Shown here one piece after another: positions 31,621 through 42,739 of a DNA stretch of 64,000 nucleotides (its first letter is position 1; every line of letters begins with the position of its first letter). The notes under the pieces were generated by a model. That model had not been told where the DNA came from and ran no database searches. It worked only from the letters and a program-made list of their open reading frames with translations. Source of the stretch: Rutstroemia sp. NJR-2017a BVV2 (Eukaryota; Ascomycota; Leotiomycetes; Helotiales; Rutstroemiaceae); contig NJPS01000043.1 in the NCBI GenBank assembly GCA_002946415.1, positions 682,001 through 746,000 of the forward strand, given 5' to 3'. The position numbers and the translations under genes were made by a program.

Positions 31621-34600
31621 TCAGTCAATCGGCTCATCTTTAACTTTAACCAACTTTTCTCCTCCATCCCCAAAGTCCCTGAACCTCCCTTTTCCCAACA
31701 CGGTCTCCGCCAATACCACCGTTTCGATCCCAGTATCCCTTGGATCTTCCGGACCAATGGGCAATGCCTCGATATCAATCTCCATACCTAGCAACGACTT
31801 TAAGATAACCTCACTCCCCGCCTTACTCATAACTTCATTCGCGTGCTTGCAGATCTCACTGGCCACGCACTCTACACACCCTTCGTAGCAATGACAAGCT
31901 TCCACTCTCCGCAAAGCTTGTTTAAGCAAAAGATCAATAAATTCGAACGCCTTCGTGCTGATACCCGAACCTGATGGCCCACCTTTTGCATCGTAGAATG
32001 TGAGTCGAGCTGGTCTCTTCCGGGCCGTCTCTTTCTGTGCGAATTCCTTGATACCAATCTTACACTCGGTATGAACGTCGCCTGGCATACTTATGACGAA
32101 ATTAGGCATAAGTGAAAGGACGGCGTGTTCAGCTGCATGGATCGCGCCGGCAATATTAAGACGTCGTTCCACTAGAATTTCTAACGCAGCTTTAGGAACA
32201 TCCAGCCACATTCCTTTACTATACAAGATAATCGGAGGATTATCAACTTGCACTGCATCGAGTATGCGCCGCTTTTTATCAAGCTTGAAGAAACCGAATA
32301 CGGTTTGTTGGATTTTGATTTTGCCATAGAAGGCTCGAGATAAAGAGTCTGGAATGCGGCGGATGGCTTCGGTTTCGGTGGGATCGACGTCGGTATAGTC
32401 GCGCTGTTGGGTTGTCCAGTCCACTCGAACGAGCTCTACCTTTGCTATCTTGCGCTCGGGATTGAATTCCTTTACTAGATAGGTGTTACCTTGGTGCAGG
32501 AAGATCCCTCCGTCATATAACGTGAAAAAGGCCCGAGAAGCTTCCAATTCCTCTAGCACAACGTTCTTGCCGTGACTAATGTCGACAATCGCGAAGTGAT
32601 CTTCTTCCGTGTCGCGGATGGCAACCATTTTCGACGGATAAGGACGGTATCGTTCACTGCAGTGATAAAATCCCAGCTCATCCTTGACCAAACGTTCTTC
32701 GGCAATCTCAGCCAGATTCTTAGGGAAATAAGCCGCGTCTTCATCTGGACGAATTGGCATTTCGTGCGCGGCACACTGAATATGGCCTTCAAGAACTAGC
32801 ATGTTTTGAAGGTCCACTTGGAGCTCGCAATTTGGTTTGGTGAAGATCTCGTCCGGATTGTTCATGTAGTACTGATCACTCGGGAAGCAGTCTCCAATCA
32901 AGACAGACAATGAATCCTTATTCCTACGCCCCGCCCGGCCACTTTGCTGTCGGAGGTTCGCAATGGTGTAGGGAAACCCGACTGTAATTACAGCATCTAA
33001 GGACCCAATATCCACACCAAGTTCTAATGCGGTTGTTGCAATGATACCCATCAACTTCCCGTCAAACATCTCGCTTTCAATTCGTCTTCGATCTTGTGGC
33101 GTGTATCCACCACGATAACCCATGACTCTAGCCATGCACTCCGGGCGTTCTAAAGCAGCCAGTTCCTGCTTCACTGCCGCAACCAAAGCCTCACATTGCC
33201 TGCGGACACGGCAGAAGGCTATCACTCGTACACCACGTAGAATTAATTGGCAAAATAGCCGGGCTGCTTCTTCTCGAGTGTCACCACGACCACTTGCAGG
33301 ATCGGCGGGGTCTTTGTAAGGTGTATTCCAACATAAAAACTCCTTCCGCCCAGATGGAGAACCATCGAAGTCGGTCATACGTACGTTTTCGATACCGAAT
33401 ATGGTTTTGAAATGCTCAAGTGGATTGGCTACAGTCGCAGAGCAGGAGATAAATTTAACGTGGCGATTTCCAAGGGCTGCGCATATCCTTCGTAGTCGGC
33501 GCATAATGAGTGCTACATGTGAGCCAAACAAACCATTGTAAACATGAATCTCATCGACCACGACGTACTTCAGATTCTTCAAGAACGACCGCCATTTCTC
33601 TTCATGTGGAAGGATAGTAATATGAAGCATATCTGGGTTGGTAAATATGATCCTGCCTTCGTCGCGGATCACATTCCTGTCTTTCATATCTGTATCTCCG
33701 TCAAAGGTTTCTACTATTGCTTCTTCCAAACCAGTCATAAACCGCATCATCTCTTTCAAACTTCTTCTCTGGTCCTGCGCTAAAGCTTTGGTTGGGAAAA
33801 TATACATAGCTCTCGTATTATGATCCTTCTCCAATTCATGCAACACAGGAATCTGGTAAATCAAAGACTTTCCAGAACTAGTAGAGGTCGCCACGATAAC
33901 GTTATGACCGTCATGGAGGTTATTGATAGCTTCGGCCTGATGCGCATAGAATTTTGTAATGTTTTTCGTGTTGTACAAGGCATTGACCAAATTTTGACTC
34001 AGTCTAAAATTCAGTTCTCCATATATTGCCTCTTGCGGATCAAAGACCCGATGACCATCTGGGACGATTTGCCCCGTATACCATTCGCTTTGCTTAATCT
34101 CAGCTATTATTTCTGGGATCGGTGATCGCTCGTTCGGTATGGTCTTGGGTAGAACGCTGAAGTCGGGCTTTGGAGTCGTGGTCCTTGATAGTGAGGGTAT
34201 TGGAACAAATGCTGCGGCCTCCTTGACCAGTGTCTCTTCCGCGTCCACTCCTTCTGCGTCGCATCGGTTGAGGAAAGCATTGATTGCGCTGGTAAACTTC
34301 GTATTCCTCTTCTCAATGAGATTCATCATTTGTTTCTGGCTGAAAACCGGCATTTTTAGTTCCTCATCTTTTAGCTTCTTCGTAGCCTTGGTAGCCTCTC
34401 CTGTTTTCTTATTTTGCACCTGTCTCTTCAGGTCCCCGTCGATGAACTCGAATAACAAAACTTCCTTTCCTTCTCCAACTGCCCCCATGTCATATCCTAG
34501 TTCCTCACCACCAGTAATTCCTCCAGTAGAAGCATCTGGTGCCGGTCCCGCTGCATGCCAACTGGTAGTCCTTCCACTCCTAAAAGTCTCATCTCTTTCT

Positions 34601-35103
34601 GTACCTCTCACGTCCAACTGTAACATAGCCTCATCCACATAAACAAAGTTCATACCATTGGGCCTCAAGGCCACGATTTGCGCAACATCTTCTATCTTCA
34701 GTTCCCGCTTGATGTGCCCTTCCACGGCACTCTTTATATTGTCAAAGGTCGTGGCCAGATGTTTACGTGTGCAGCAGAATGTAAACACAAGGTTCAACGC
34801 TCGGTGGGTCTTTTCAAGTTTTTGAAAGAAAGATGACCAGGGAACGGTCGTGGTAACTGGGTTTGAAAGTGTTGATTCCTGTCGAGCGAGCGTAGGTGTC
34901 GTCTTCTTTGTGGCAGTTCGCCTCGGTTTCTGCCCCCCATCATGATTTTTTGTAGGAATCGATGCCGCGATGCTTGTTCCTATCTCTTGCTCGGTGGTTG
35001 GAAGGGGGGTTAATCGTGTTGCGGGATCTGCATCTTCTAAATCTTTCCTCTTGCGCTTTCGGACTATTTTGTTTGAGACGGTCGCCGCTTGTGGTTTGAC
35101 CAT
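31621..35103 (-). CDS. HRQ1: ATP-dependent 3'-5' DNA helicase Hrq1 (RECQ4-like)
   Basis: Intronless, 1160 residues, ATG at 35101-35103. A basic, disordered N-terminus is followed by a ubiquitin-like-fold block (about 88-165) typical of fungal Hrq1. Helicase motifs are: Walker A ATSTSSGKS (405-413), motif II DEIH (517-520; a variant of DEVH/DEAH), motif III SCSAT (553-557), and motif VI QQSGRAGRRNKDS (719-731). The C-terminal DUF1998 zinc region has CHCYEGCVEC...C from residue 1070, the four-cysteine hallmark of Hrq1. In yeasts Hrq1 acts in interstrand cross-link repair and genome stability in the nucleus. The frame is complete and all key motifs are present. Its 5' end lies 513 bp from the 3' end of the Yrb2-like gene on the same strand. 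Confidence 0.93.
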   Translation of the reverse strand: MVKPQAATVSNKIVRKRKRKDLEDADPATRLTPLPTTEQEIGTSIAASIPTKNHDGGQKPRRTATKKTTPTLARQESTLSNPVTTTVPWSSFFQKLEKTHRALNLVFTFCCTRKHLATTFDNIKSAVEGHIKRELKIEDVAQIVALRPNGMNFVYVDEAMLQLDVRGTERDETFRSGRTTSWHAAGPAPDASTGGITGGEELGYDMGAVGEGKEVLLFEFIDGDLKRQVQNKKTGEATKATKKLKDEELKMPVFSQKQMMNLIEKRNTKFTSAINAFLNRCDAEGVDAEETLVKEAAAFVPIPSLSRTTTPKPDFSVLPKTIPNERSPIPEIIAEIKQSEWYTGQIVPDGHRVFDPQEAIYGELNFRLSQNLVNALYNTKNITKFYAHQAEAINNLHDGHNVIVATSTSSGKSLIYQIPVLHELEKDHNTRAMYIFPTKALAQDQRRSLKEMMRFMTGLEEAIVETFDGDTDMKDRNVIRDEGRIIFTNPDMLHITILPHEEKWRSFLKNLKYVVVDEIHVYNGLFGSHVALIMRRLRRICAALGNRHVKFISCSATVANPLEHFKTIFGIENVRMTDFDGSPSGRKEFLCWNTPYKDPADPASGRGDTREEAARLFCQLILRGVRVIAFCRVRRQCEALVAAVKQELAALERPECMARVMGYRGGYTPQDRRRIESEMFDGKLMGIIATTALELGVDIGSLDAVITVGFPYTIANLRQQSGRAGRRNKDSLSVLIGDCFPSDQYYMNNPDEIFTKPNCELQVDLQNMLVLEGHIQCAAHEMPIRPDEDAAYFPKNLAEIAEERLVKDELGFYHCSERYRPYPSKMVAIRDTEEDHFAIVDISHGKNVVLEELEASRAFFTLYDGGIFLHQGNTYLVKEFNPERKIAKVELVRVDWTTQQRDYTDVDPTETEAIRRIPDSLSRAFYGKIKIQQTVFGFFKLDKKRRILDAVQVDNPPIILYSKGMWLDVPKAALEILVERRLNIAGAIHAAEHAVLSLMPNFVISMPGDVHTECKIGIKEFAQKETARKRPARLTFYDAKGGPSGSGISTKAFEFIDLLLKQALRRVEACHCYEGCVECVASEICKHANEVMSKAGSEVILKSLLGMEIDIEALPIGPEDPRDTGIETVVLAETVLGKGRFRDFGDGGEKLVKVKDEPID

Positions 35104-35616
35104 TGCTTACGTTAAGATGTCGTGGTCTCTACATATCCGTAAATCTCCTATGGATTGATGGAATGTTTGCTTTTGGTGACGCCATTGACCTTCCGCGATC
35201 GACCGCGCTTCACCTCGCGTGATCACGTGGACGCCCAAATATACTTGCGATGTGAGATCGAGAGGGGGGAATTCAATTAAAATCACTTCGAGCATTCTAA
35301 TTCGAAGAAAATTGTAGTTTATATTGGTTCATCAGAAGGTCTTCATGGACGATGACTAAAGTAAAATTCACAAACGTGATTAATATGCTGTATGCACATT
35401 AAAATGTCTCATCATAAGAGAAGGTCCCTTCCCCAAACCACCTCCCATCGCTATGCTTGGTATGCCAAACTCCAGGAAAGAATATTTGATTGCTCCCCCT
35501 ACCATATTGGGCGACAGTTTATGTCGTTGTATTCTAGATCAAATAAAGAAAGATTGTGCTCATGTTCTTATTACTGTGAAGAACTTCAAAAATATTTCCG
35601 TCATTACATCGTGAAT
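35104..35616. other. HRQ1 promoter / Yrb2-like 3' flank
   Basis: 513 bp with no gene. It includes GATCACGTG near 35221-35229 (an E-box), about 120 bp upstream of the HRQ1 start. Confidence 0.45.
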
Positions 35617-37425
35617 TTAAAGTTCATGCTGAATGGACTCGATTTCGTTTGTGAATAATTTGTAGTTTGCTTCACTCATCTAGCAGAAGAGTCAGTGTCT
35701 ACCCAAATATTACAGTATGTACGGAGGACTTACCTTCAGTAACATATTGATAGGCTTAGGATCAGAATCACCTTCAAATGCAGTGAACAGGATTTGCGCC
35801 GAATTTGTGGATGGCTTCGGCTTGAATTCCATGGCTTTGAAAACGACAGTGTTTAAAATAACCCGGTGAGTATTCTCTTGTCGCATGATCAATCGTACGC
35901 TCCGGCCCTCGAGCGCTGACGAGTCAAAACTTCCAGAGATCGAATGTCCACTATCGTCAAACTCAACGCATGCTTTTGGTGCATTGATTTTGAGTGTGCC
36001 GACACCTCTTTCTTTCCATCCCACCTCCTTTGACCCTAAAGCAAACAGTTTGGCGCGAACCTGAAGTAGTGTTATTTCGTCCGCCTCCCCGTCATCGATA
36101 TGGACTAATTTTGAAGGTCAGTAACATGCTCGAATGACCCGGTCAAAGAAATTGAGTAAATCACCTACCTTTCACTGTTTTAGACTTCTTCTTCTCTTCC
36201 GCAACTGTTTTTGCAGCTTCTTCGTCATCTGCATTCTCCCCGCCTTCACTATCTTCATCTTCATCCTCGTCTTCTTCCTCGCTATCGGGTGCACCAAATG
36301 GTTTGACTGGTTTTGTGCCAGATATGACCTTGTCATTTCCTGGGGCCGCAAAACTGGAAAGCTTTGGACCCGAACCACCAGAGAAGCCATTCCCTAAAGC
36401 ACTACCAAACACGCTTCCAGAACCCAGAGCACCAAATCCTGATGCGGAGCCGCTACCAAACGCGCTTCCGAAGCCCGACGTGGATGTCCCTCCCAGTGTA
36501 CTGATAGCGGGGCCTGCCGATGCAGTGTTGGGTGATTTTGAGCCAGCTAGAGCTGCAAATCCAGAGACAGAAGACTCTGTGCTTTTGGTAAAGATGCTAG
36601 GTTTCGTGGCACCCAAAGTGCCAAACGGTGAGGTGCTCGCAGAAGCCAGTGCCCCAAATCCAGAGCTTGCAAATTTGTCATTGGTACTGTTTCCAGACGG
36701 CACTGTTGATGCAGACTCGGAGGATAAGACAGATGGTTCAGGTGCGGATTGTGTGGTCTTCGAAGGCTCGGCGGCAGTGCTTATTTCCTGCAAAAAAGTA
36801 AATATTAGTGATGCTAGGAGAAATTTTAATCTTGTATGCTAACACGCACCTTTGCTAAAGCTGAGTCTTTCTCTACTAGTCTGGACGGGTCTTCAGACGT
36901 GTCGCGAGGCCGTTTCTTTTCCGGCCCTGTCCTCATTGTTCGATTTCCATTTGAGCTGCCCCCTTCCCGTGCGGCGTCGGCGTTTCCAGTGCTATCGTTC
37001 TCGGGCTGAGCTGTGTCATCGTCTTGATCCCTGCCCCTCTTCTTCTTCGGCGAAGATATTCGTTCCTTCATTTCTGTATTCTGCGCATCGGTCGGCTCAG
37101 CTTCTGGGGTAGTGTCTTTGTCTGTGCCAGACATTTCCTTATCTTCGGGCACGACTTGTGTTTCCACATGCTGTTGATCTTCCCCAGAAGGTATTTGAGA
37201 TTTCTCCGAAATTGTCGTGTGCTTCAATTCTTCACTAGCAGCCATAGTCGCTGCATCGTCCGTTTGTGATCCATCGCGAGGGTCGGGCTCTGTTGTCGAT
37301 GTAGGCGCTGGCGAGTTGTGATTCGCTCCAATGACATCAGATTTCGGATTCACAGATTTTAAATGGTCTCGGATCTCGAATGAGGAAGACGCTGGATCAG
37401 CTCCCGCATTTGCAGAAGTTGACAT
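35617..37425 (-). CDS. RanBP1-domain nuclear protein (Yrb2/Hba1-like)
   Basis: Four exons on the minus strand: 36850-37425, 36169-36787, 35734-36104 and 35617-35679, giving 542 residues. The N-terminal 190 residues are acidic and Ser/Thr-rich, with basic nuclear-localisation-like patches (SPKKKRGRD and PEKKRPRD). The middle is an FG-repeat-like region rich in GFGAL and FGSA units (about 215-340), then an acidic EEEDEDEDEDSE run. The RanBP1 domain starts within exon 3 (VHIDDGEADEITLLQVRAKL, then GWKERGVGTLKIN and RLIMRQENTHRVILN). The order matches S. cerevisiae Yrb2 / S. pombe Hba1, a Ran-binding cofactor of Crm1-dependent nuclear export. The last exon of 21 codons is inferred from a good acceptor (CTGCTAG) and phase, and is the least certain part. 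The start is the ATG at 37423-37425. Confidence 0.83.
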
Positions 37426-38800
37426 TCTGAGAGTCTTTTCCGAATCCGATTGAAAGGATTTTTGTAGGTTCTCGGTGTGCCGATGTGCCCCTCCTGCCAG
37501 CAAAAATGCGGTAGACAAACATACGCGAGCAGGAAAAGCCGCTTGTGCTCTTGCGCGTCAGAAGCTTAATCCTAACCTCAACGATAAGAGCCCTTATTTC
37601 CTCAGGCAGCCATCCGTAGTCGATTTGGCGTCAACGTCAAGACGCAAACTCGTGGTGCAGTGCAGCAATAACCTCACATAAGTGAGCTCCTTGCCCTGTC
37701 CTTCAAGGTAACCTGATCAAAGTTCCAGAACTTGTAGGATCCGCAAATCTCTCCTTCGAATCGCAATGTTCGTTTTGTCCCAGTTTGGGCGAGAGACCAG
37801 CTCGTTTGCTGGCGCATTCGGGACTACAGTACAGCTACGGAAGCAGCCGCCATACGCATGGTAAAGGAGACAAATATCTCCGATTCTCAGAGATCTTTGA
37901 TGTTGCGAGACAATGTGGATCTGCACATGTTTTGATTACCTCCACAATATTGTCATCAACGAGATTTGTGTTAGATTGATAGGACTCTTCGCCACTCATT
38001 TCAGCTACAGCAGCATCAACAGACAAGCTCATGCTAACGGCTAATGGTATTTCAATACCCTATACTCACCCGGATTGCCGTAATGTATCTTATGAAGTGG
38101 CAGTTAATTGCCTGAAAGTAGGAAGAATTGTCGATCATGACCAGGTTATCAGGTCCTCTGTTGGCTCGTTTACTCTCATCATTCTTCTGAACAGACGGAT
38201 ATGGTTTATCTAACATCCAAACGGCTGCAAGATTGCATATCATAGGGCTGCAGTACATGTCATAGGATCTCAGTGCATTTCATAGGGCTGCAGCAGTGCA
38301 TGTCAAACGGCTACAAGCGTGCCTGTCAAACGGCATCAGCATTGCCTGTCGAACTGCTCAATGGTTAAGTACCATGTTTATCTCGTTTTTCCTGTCTCTC
38401 TGACCGTTTCCTAAAATTCGAACAAAATGAACTCGTTTGCTCTTCATGCATTCGGCCGTGGTTCTTCTTGCCCAAACCTTTTATTCAAATATATTGGTCC
38501 TCCTTTGTTAAAGTCACAGTTCCGTTTGATATCATGTCTTAAACGGTTAATGCAGTCTGCCTAGCTGCCGTACTCAAAGCCCGTTTTTTGTCTGCTCTTA
38601 CCGCTAGATCCCAATTTGCAAGTTGCTACAAACAGAAACGAATTCTACTTAAAGAGACCTTTGCCCGCACTAATTCTGAATCCCCCACAGATCACAACAA
38701 TACTTTCAACTACCAAACCAGCATATCAAAGTCACTACCAGATCGCTCCTATTTTCTCAGCAACCGGCGTGCCACCGAAAGTCCTTCTTTCTACTCGAGT
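37426..38800. other. Intergenic region with degenerate tandem repeat
   Basis: No supported gene. It holds TACAGTAC at 37825-37832 and an imperfect 20-24-bp tandem repeat at 38219-38351. The frame of the next gene stays open from about 38588, but without an ATG. Confidence 0.45.
38219..38351. repeat. Imperfect 20-24-bp tandem repeat
   Basis: Six degenerate units share the pattern A(A/G)(C/G)GGCTGCA..(T)GCATGTCAT. It lies about 450 bp upstream of the zinc-ribbon gene and is non-coding. Confidence 0.6.
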
Positions 38801-39244
38801 ATGAAGTGCCTCCATTGCGAAACAACCGTTACCAGTCGTCATAATAATTGCCCCCAGTGCGAAACTGTCATGCCCATTACCAAGTTGATTGAGTTGGTCA
38901 CACTAAAACTTGCGGGCCCTCAAGCAGACAGCCCTGTAACTATAAAACACAACTCCCGTCAAGAAACATTCGTAGCGCATCCGCAAAGATTAACAACACC
39001 AAGTACAGACGACGACGAAGAAGTTTTGATTCAAATTAACATTTTTGATGTTGAAATTGTGATGGCCGTGGCCAGAAAATCGGGTGGTCCTCAAGATGGT
39101 GGAGATGATAGAGGTAATGGAGGTGATGGAGGTGATGGAGGTGGAAGTGGAGGAACTAGAGGTAGTGTAATGCCAACGACGATCAGAGTTTCTACCACAC
39201 GATCTGTCAATGGCGTGTCAGACATTACATTCGCCAAGTTGTAG
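38801..39244 (+). CDS. Small zinc-ribbon-like hypothetical protein
   Basis: The ATG at 38801 gives 147 residues. The protein opens with a treble-clef/zinc-ribbon-like quartet MKCLHCETTVTSRHNNCPQCE (Cys pairs at 3/6 and 17/20), so probably one Zn2+. An Ile/Leu/Thr-rich stretch follows, then an acidic DDDEE segment, a predicted beta segment (VLIQINIFDVEIVMAVA) and a Gly/Asp-rich tail with GGDGGDGGG repeats. The frame continues 71 codons upstream without an ATG, so the real gene might be longer via an unseen 5' exon. No family is recognised. It is convergent with the APH-type gene. Confidence 0.45.
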   Translation: MKCLHCETTVTSRHNNCPQCETVMPITKLIELVTLKLAGPQADSPVTIKHNSRQETFVAHPQRLTTPSTDDDEEVLIQINIFDVEIVMAVARKSGGPQDGGDDRGNGGDGGDGGGSGGTRGSVMPTTIRVSTTRSVNGVSDITFAKL

Positions 39245-39679
39245 TGTAAGAGAGTGGAAGCACTGGACCCAGTATGTTTTCCACTTTAATCATTGTAATG
39301 CTCCTGGTTACGCTTTCATCATGTTCATGTCAGTTTTTGGATTTATCATTGAATGTATGCTATTTGCAGTCTTTGCAGAGTTGGAACTATAGCATTGTTG
39401 AGTCGAAGTCGAAATTGTTTAATAGAATTTTGAAATTTAAGCAGGGAAAATAATGGAAAGATACAACGAGAGTGAGCTTCAAAAGATCTCCTGATGAAAT
39501 TCAATGTGCGAATGTCATTTGTCCATGTATGGGATACTCCGGTTTCCCACACAAGGAGTTAGAGTAACAACAATTCTTCATTGCCAAACTGTTCAGCAAT
39601 TTGACAGCAAATGAAGGTTGTTCAGCAAATGAAGGTGCACGTGATCAAGATGCTGATACATTGCAGCACTGTCCACCCC
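39245..39679. other. Convergent intergenic region
   Basis: 3' flanks with no gene seen. A 14-bp direct repeat CAGCAAATGAAGGT occurs at 39605-39618 and 39623-39636. Confidence 0.5.
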
Positions 39680-40708
39680 TTACTTGCGAAACTTGAAATT
39701 TCTATTCCGGTTAGGCCGTTCCCTACTTTCAGGTCTTTCATAGTTTGAGCAGAAGGCATCTTGCCTATGGAACTTTCCAAACCGTGCTCCCAACTCTGCC
39801 CGAAGCAAATTTCCATAATTACTAAAGGCCTGAGCCCTTCTCAGGCAGTAAGCCCACTCCCACCACTCGGGATAGAAGCCTGAATGCTCCCAATCAAGAA
39901 TACCAGTGACATGGCTGTCTTGCACCATGATGTTCGAGGGGTTTAGATCCCCATGTGTGAGCACAAATTTGTCTCCTGGTTTCACCGGATAGTTGTCCTT
40001 GAAATATTTCTTCCAATCGTCGGACTCACCATCCAAGTAAGGAGTTATACGTGCGTACCATTCTTCCTTGTCAGTCGTCAACATTTCTACCCTGTTCGAA
40101 CTGCCCATCAAAGTATCTCGTATTGGCGCGCCGTCTGCTGTCTGCGGTGTAGGCCTCGTGAATTCGCGCGCTTGGGCAATATAATCTACGATTTCACGAA
40201 TTACCGTGTTCTGCTGTTCGGAATTGAGAAGGTCCCAAACCGAGTCCAACGTTTGACCTGGCAACTTCGACATTAGCCACCATTGAGTTTCATCAGATAA
40301 CCAGTACTCCATGTTTTGCACTACAGGAATTGTGGTGTTTTCACGCACGAACTTGGTCGTTTCATAATCGTTCCCCAGATATGGTTCACCCCACGGGCGG
40401 GATACTCCTCGTTGTTTCAAGATACGCTCACTGCCAATGGAGTGAACAATGGTAAAGCAGTTGATAACCTGGAGTTTGACCTGAGAGAAAATACTAGAAG
40501 TTACTTCATGGAAGCCATTGAAGTCGCACATGGGACATAAGATCGTTTTCTTAGCCTTTTGAACGTCCTCGTACCTATCAAGGTTTAAGTATTCTAGTCC
40601 CCTCCCCTGAAACATGGGGCTAATTTTCGTGTTAAAGACCTCTAGACGATCTCGTGCCTTCTGTTGACCGACGTCCTGTGATCCTTGTTGGTCAGTTTGT
40701 TTATCCAT
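39680..40708 (-). CDS. Aminoglycoside-phosphotransferase-like (APH) kinase-fold protein
   Basis: Single exon, 342 residues, ATG at 40706-40708. The C-lobe carries the APH catalytic loop LTHGDLNPSNIMV (HxDxxxxN) and the DxE/DW metal motif GILDWEHSGFYPEWWEW typical of fungal APH-domain proteins. In the N-lobe, IVHSIGSERILKQ supplies a likely ATP-contacting lysine. FVRENTTIPV and SKLPGQTLDSVWDLL are further family blocks. About 85 residues precede the N-lobe, including CPMCDFNGFHE. The substrate is unknown; fungal members of this large family are mostly uncharacterised small-molecule kinases. A 36-bp intron-like stretch in the N-lobe is in phase and too short, so I keep it as coding. Confidence 0.78.
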   Translation of the reverse strand: MDKQTDQQGSQDVGQQKARDRLEVFNTKISPMFQGRGLEYLNLDRYEDVQKAKKTILCPMCDFNGFHEVTSSIFSQVKLQVINCFTIVHSIGSERILKQRGVSRPWGEPYLGNDYETTKFVRENTTIPVVQNMEYWLSDETQWWLMSKLPGQTLDSVWDLLNSEQQNTVIREIVDYIAQAREFTRPTPQTADGAPIRDTLMGSSNRVEMLTTDKEEWYARITPYLDGESDDWKKYFKDNYPVKPGDKFVLTHGDLNPSNIMVQDSHVTGILDWEHSGFYPEWWEWAYCLRRAQAFSNYGNLLRAELGARFGKFHRQDAFCSNYERPESRERPNRNRNFKFRK

Positions 40709-42739
40709 GGCTTTTTCTGATCTCGGGGGAAAAATTCGAGTGTAAAGTAGGACAAGTGAGTTTTTACTGAAATTTGAGGGAGCCGGAAGCCTGTTATATG
40801 CATGATCATACTGTGTTGTTCAATCTGTGTTGTTCAATCACTATCCATGATGATAGATTATTGTTCTGTATGTCAACAGGAACGTGCTAGGAGCATTATC
40901 AACTTAGCAGGCCAGAGAGCGAGACGATGCAGTGTAGTAACGAAGTTCATGCCAGTCTCAAGGCTCGGGGTTATCCATCATGTATGAGTAGTAAGTACAG
41001 CTCACGGAGTCAGGCGTTCCAGTGTACAGGAACGAATGGGGGTTATTCATAGTTGAACTCTTGCCAAACCCCGATTTCAAGTATGGATACAAGAAACAAG
41101 ACGTAAATTATCTCAATTATTGTAGCCGCAACCACCCTACAACTAAAAGCCAAGGTCACACAACAAAGGCTTGTGGCCATCATGTTGAAAGCATGTGGGA
41201 ATTTCGTCTAGTCTATGTTGCAAACTGCTGTCTTGATGGCGACATCAGCTACTCGCGTATATGGTCATACCGTGAACATTGACGCAGCAATTTTCGTTCC
41301 TTTCATAATGGTGCTATCGACAGCATGAGCCGATGGAAGCAAACACTGGCGAGGTGTTGAATTCATCAATTAATAATTAGGGTTCAACTATCAGTTACCG
41401 AAGAGTCTTCCAGGAGCGATGAGGAATTCAATTATGATTGAAATGAAGACAACCCTTGGTCCAAGGCAAACTTTCAAAAACAACGTGTAATGTTCAGATA
41501 TTCCGAGATGTAAATCTTGATAGCTGAATAGATGACTTCTTTGTTCAGGAGCTCTGAGTTGGTCTAAGATGACTAGTGATTGCGTAGTTCTTTCGACACA
41601 CATACTTTCCCGACTACGCTGCTGATGATCCCAAATTTTCAAATGAACAACTTGGAAGCTTACTGTATGACTCTCCGTAAAACAACTTAAGATATTATCT
41701 CGGGTTGCTGAACAAAAGTCACTTGCTTTGTTCACACTATGGTTGCAAAACAGTATTGATCTTTGTATGTTCAGAGCTGAAAGAAATCATAACAAAACTA
41801 GGTGACTTCTCAACGGCGCGAGTAGCTTCCACGTGCACTAGATATGATAAAAGACAGACGAAGAAAACGCCGATACAGACCATCTACTCGAGTCGAATGG
41901 GACTTGGAGTCCGAGTCGGATGGAGTTAATTGACAGCTCTCATCGTTCCTCTCTTCTTATGTGTACATTGGGTTCCATCTTATCATGAAGATGATTCCTG
42001 CAGCATGGAGTTTTAACAGCATGCAAACTTGCAGGAGCCGCAAAATTTGAAGAAATCAAAAGGATATATGTCTTTCGCTTTCTTTTCTCTTCCGTTTCCT
42101 GTATCGTGTGCCGAGAGTGAGGTCTTCGGCTTTCAACGAATGATTCATACTCATCGGAGTCATTCTACAGCATTCCAGCGGGAACATTGCAATACTTCAT
42201 GAAGACCCCTCGCCCGAAGTAGTAATTATGGTGCATACAACTTGCCTGCACCAAAGGAGCAAACGAAGCTTAGACTACAAGACCTCGATTCATGTTGAGA
42301 ACTTCCTCGACATGGCGGATGGTGCAAGTCGCAGTGAATAGTTTGTATGAGGTAATAAGCTGCCGAAACAAGAGGTACTGACCTCGAGTATATCCAGACA
42401 TACGAAAGTACGCGAGTGAGACATTCACTTTCCATTTGGTTTTGTCTCTTGTGACGTGTTTTTAGCGCCGTAAGCGCCACCCGTAACCCCACCGTCCCCT
42501 CACCCCGCCATGACTTCGAAGACTCTCTTTTCCTTCCTCAACACCTCAACAACTCATAGTTCTCTACCGTACAACCTGTAAGTCTGCCATACATCCATTG
42601 TTACTCATTTAGTAGTATCCGACAGTCACCCCAAATACCAATCAACTAACCAAAGACATATTCTCCATCACCGCAGAAATTCCACCGCGAAGACCTCACT
42701 GCAAACCACCCAAATCAAACAGAACCATATACGTAAAAA
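40709..42739. other. Divergent intergenic region, APH-like / ACBP
   Basis: 2 kb with no gene supported; all frames are short and lack features. The last 250 bp are the acyl-CoA-binding protein promoter and leader. Confidence 0.45.

Noticed and set aside
36303..36842. 179-codon plus-strand frame opposite the RanBP1 gene
   Set aside because: Antisense of the FG-repeat-like exon; Pro-rich composition follows from the Gly/Ser codons of the real gene.
40440..40500. 36-bp intron (GTAACT...CTCCAG) in the APH-like gene
   Set aside because: Too short for a fungal intron and already in phase as coding sequence.
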